A stretch of 64,000 nucleotides of DNA from Methylocystis sp. KS32 (GTDB lineage: Bacteria; Pseudomonadota; Alphaproteobacteria; Rhizobiales; Beijerinckiaceae). Positions 62,256-64,000 of this stretch are shown piece after piece; within the stretch, counting starts at the first letter, position 1; each line of letters opens with the position of its first letter. Both the position numbers and the translations under genes were made by a program. The notes below the pieces were generated by a model that was not told the origin of the DNA, searched no databases, and was given only the letters and a program-made list of their open reading frames with translations. Location of the stretch: NCBI GenBank assembly GCA_002862095.1, contig PHSQ01000005.1, positions 62,001-126,000 on the forward strand, given 5' to 3'.

Positions 62256-63701
62256 ATGTCTGAAAACGAACATAACGATCCAGCGGCCAGAAGCGGCGCT
62301 CCGGACTCTGCGCCCCAAGAGCCTCATCGCGCGGATCAGGGAGAAGACCATGAGCTTTTCGCACCAGAAAGCCTGAACGCCGAATCGGAGCTCGCTCCTG
62401 GGCTTCATTCCGTTGGCGAGCCCCAAGGCGAATCCGCTGGACCGGCTCCTCGGCGGGGCGGCTTTGTGCGCAAGCTCCTGGTGTCGCTCGCATCGATTGT
62501 CGCCTTGCTGGCTGGCGTCGGAGGCGCGGCGGTCGTTTTCAAGGACAAGGACGAGCGACTCCGGGCGATCAGCGACATGATCGACGAGGCCGCGAAAGAT
62601 CCGATGGCTTTCGCCGAAGGATCCGAGGCCAAAATCTCCGCATGGGTCAGGGAATTGCTCGGGGAAGAAGACGCCAAGCCCGCCAAGGTCGCTGCGTCCA
62701 GGAATGAGACGCAGTTCGCCGCCGAGAAGCCACGTGTCGCTGAGAAGGCTTCGCCCGCGCCGTCGGCCGCCGCGCCGGGATGGGCGTCTCCGCAGGAGAG
62801 CAAGCCCGCGCCAAGCGTCAAGCCGGAGACCGCGCCCGCTGCGGCGCCGCCGCCCGAACCGGCTGCTCGCCACGAGGATCGTTCCGAGTCGCAAGCGCTA
62901 TTAAAAAGAGTGGAGCAATTGGAGGCGACCGCGCGCGGAGCGGCGGAGGCCGCGCGCGAGGCCCAGCAGCGTGTCGAAAAACTCGCCGAGCCCGACGGAG
63001 AAAAGCATGCGTCCTCCGAGGTCGACGCGGCGGGCTACGCCGCTGCGCTGGAGGGCCGTATCGACGAACTCGCCGACGAAATCCGCCAGTTGCGCGAACG
63101 GCTCGATCAACCCAAGAGCGAAAATCGCGTAGCGCCCGAGGCCGCCGAGGCGGTTGCTCCGGCTCCGCCGAAAGGCGCCTCCGGCGCAGAGGTTCTGTCC
63201 CTCGCTCATTCATTGCAGCAGGCGCTCGAGCGCGGCCGCCCCTTTGCGGCCCAATTGTCGGCCTTGGGCGAACGAGGCGTTGAGCCGCGGTTGCTTTCGC
63301 CGCTCTCGTCCTACGCCGAGCACGGAGCCCCCACATCCGCCCAACTGCTCGATGAGTTTAAGGCATTGGCCACGCGACTGACCGCAATGGAAAGCGCGCC
63401 CGCATCCGGAGCGTCGCTCGCCGATCAACTCTTGCACGACGCCGGAAAGCTGGTTCGGGTTCGCCCCGTGGGGGAATCGAACGACGCCGCCAACGTCAAC
63501 GAGGCCATCGGAAAGGTCGAAAGCGCTCTCGCTCGCGGCGAATTCGACGTCGCGAGCGAAGCCTTGGCGAAGCTGCCGGAAAAGGCGCGGACCGAAGCGC
63601 AGAGTTTCGCCGATGCCTTAAATAGGCGTCGGGAGGCGGAGGACGCCCTGACGTCGCTGGTCGCCGCGGCGGTCGAAGGGCTTGGACACGTTAAGAATTA
63701 A
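62256..63701 (+). CDS. Mitofilin-like membrane protein of the heme cluster
   Basis: The 481-residue protein has a polar N terminus, one membrane helix at about residues 72-92 (KLLVSLASIVALLAGVGGAA), and a long Ala/Glu/Pro-rich region. A coiled coil (LLKRVEQLEATARGAAEAAR onward) and a C-terminal helical domain (VNEAIGKVESALARGEFDVA) follow. The architecture is that of the bacterial relatives of mitofilin/Mic60. In alphaproteobacteria these sit between the hemC-hemD genes and hemY, as here before hemY. It likely shapes or scaffolds intracytoplasmic membrane. Confidence 0.85.
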   Translation: MSENEHNDPAARSGAPDSAPQEPHRADQGEDHELFAPESLNAESELAPGLHSVGEPQGESAGPAPRRGGFVRKLLVSLASIVALLAGVGGAAVVFKDKDERLRAISDMIDEAAKDPMAFAEGSEAKISAWVRELLGEEDAKPAKVAASRNETQFAAEKPRVAEKASPAPSAAAPGWASPQESKPAPSVKPETAPAAAPPPEPAARHEDRSESQALLKRVEQLEATARGAAEAAREAQQRVEKLAEPDGEKHASSEVDAAGYAAALEGRIDELADEIRQLRERLDQPKSENRVAPEAAEAVAPAPPKGASGAEVLSLAHSLQQALERGRPFAAQLSALGERGVEPRLLSPLSSYAEHGAPTSAQLLDEFKALATRLTAMESAPASGASLADQLLHDAGKLVRVRPVGESNDAANVNEAIGKVESALARGEFDVASEALAKLPEKARTEAQSFADALNRRREAEDALTSLVAAAVEGLGHVKN

Positions 63702-63719
63702 AGCGGGAAACACTCGATC

Positions 63720-64000
63720 ATGTGGTTCATTCTGCTATTTATCGTCGCTCTTGCGGCATTGGCCTACGCCCTTGAGTGGGTGATCGATCAGCCGGGTTCC
63801 CTGACGCTGGACTGGGGTCCCTACCACATCGATACCTCCATTCCCGTGGCGGTCGGCGCCATTCTGCTCCTGGTTGCCGCTCTCGTTCTGGGCTGGGCTA
63901 TGCTGTCGGCCTTGATCGGCATCCCCTGGCGGCTGCGCGAGGGCACGATCGAGCGGCGGCGCGAAAGGGGTTTTAGGGCGCTTTCTCGAGGCATCATCGC
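63720..64000 (+). CDS. hemY: HemY family protein (5' part only)
   Basis: The N-terminal ~94 residues start MWFILLFIVALAALAYALEW, with a first membrane helix. A short periplasmic loop (DQPGSLTLDWGPYHIDTSIP), a second helix and a basic segment (PWRLREGTIERRRERGFRAL) follow. This is the HemY_N layout of the TPR-containing protein linked to porphyrin synthesis. It begins 18 bases after the mitofilin-like gene and runs off the right edge. Confidence 0.9.
   Translation, partial: MWFILLFIVALAALAYALEWVIDQPGSLTLDWGPYHIDTSIPVAVGAILLLVAALVLGWAMLSALIGIPWRLREGTIERRRERGFRALSRGII

Overview
The window reads as chromosomal DNA of a GC-rich alphaproteobacterium, most likely Hyphomicrobiales. The end of the window carries a mitofilin-like protein gene followed by hemY. 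The isoleucyl-tRNA synthetase has the alphaproteobacterial type of degenerate C-terminal zinc finger. Central metabolism and PII/AmtB look rhizobial. A Methylocystaceae/Beijerinckiaceae relative would fit, but this placement is an inference from gene content and was not tested. No tRNA, rRNA, CRISPR array or intact insertion sequence was seen.

Positions 1-12,923 are amino-acid catabolism. A leucine/isovalerate block lies on the minus strand (enoyl-CoA hydratase fragment, methylcrotonyl-CoA carboxylase beta, isovaleryl-CoA dehydrogenase, acetoacetyl-CoA synthetase). It is followed by a complete phenylalanine/tyrosine-to-fumarate route (phhA, then the overlapping hppD-hmgA-fah operon, and maiA) and by the valine-pathway pair mmsA-mmsB. 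Positions 13,376-16,265 are nitrogen control: an unusual PII paralogue facing a canonical glnK-amtB operon that has a sigma-54-type promoter and a clear terminator. Positions 16,400-18,230 are repeat-rich and hold a DUF4337 membrane protein and a dead IS630 transposase.

Positions 18,230-34,124 are a Wzx/Wzy-type exopolysaccharide locus: divergent export lipoprotein, CapD-like dehydratase, polymerase, Wzc-like co-polymerase/kinase, a secreted protein, aminotransferase, initiating sugar transferase, GT4, two P-loop kinases, flippase and a Cys-rich repeat protein. It ends in a strong hairpin. Dead transposases (IS630 at 17.5 kb, IS1595 at 34.2 kb) bracket it, and its first gene starts with a very AT-rich stretch.

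The most interesting region is 35,051-45,462, eleven tightly packed co-directional genes with overlaps or short gaps: thermostable-hemolysin family protein, AMP-binding enzyme, heme-oxygenase-like diiron oxidase/oxygenase (HDO), SDR, exported TPR protein, methyltransferase, class III aminotransferase, type III polyketide synthase, FAD oxidoreductase, and a DevC/MacB-like permease plus ATPase. This looks like a biosynthesis-and-export operon for an unknown lipid-like or polyketide product. A broken HlyD-type adaptor gene lies just beyond it on the other strand.

Positions 45,988-51,748 are the [NiFe]-hydrogenase maturation genes hypA-B-F-D-E without hypC. After a small secreted protein and a second flippase come housekeeping genes: ileS (with an in-frame palindromic insertion and an AT-richer editing-domain segment), ribF, a MaoC-type hydratase, a HAD hydrolase, a beta-carbonic anhydrase, a CitE/malyl-CoA-lyase-like gene, and the mitofilin-like gene followed by hemY running off the end.
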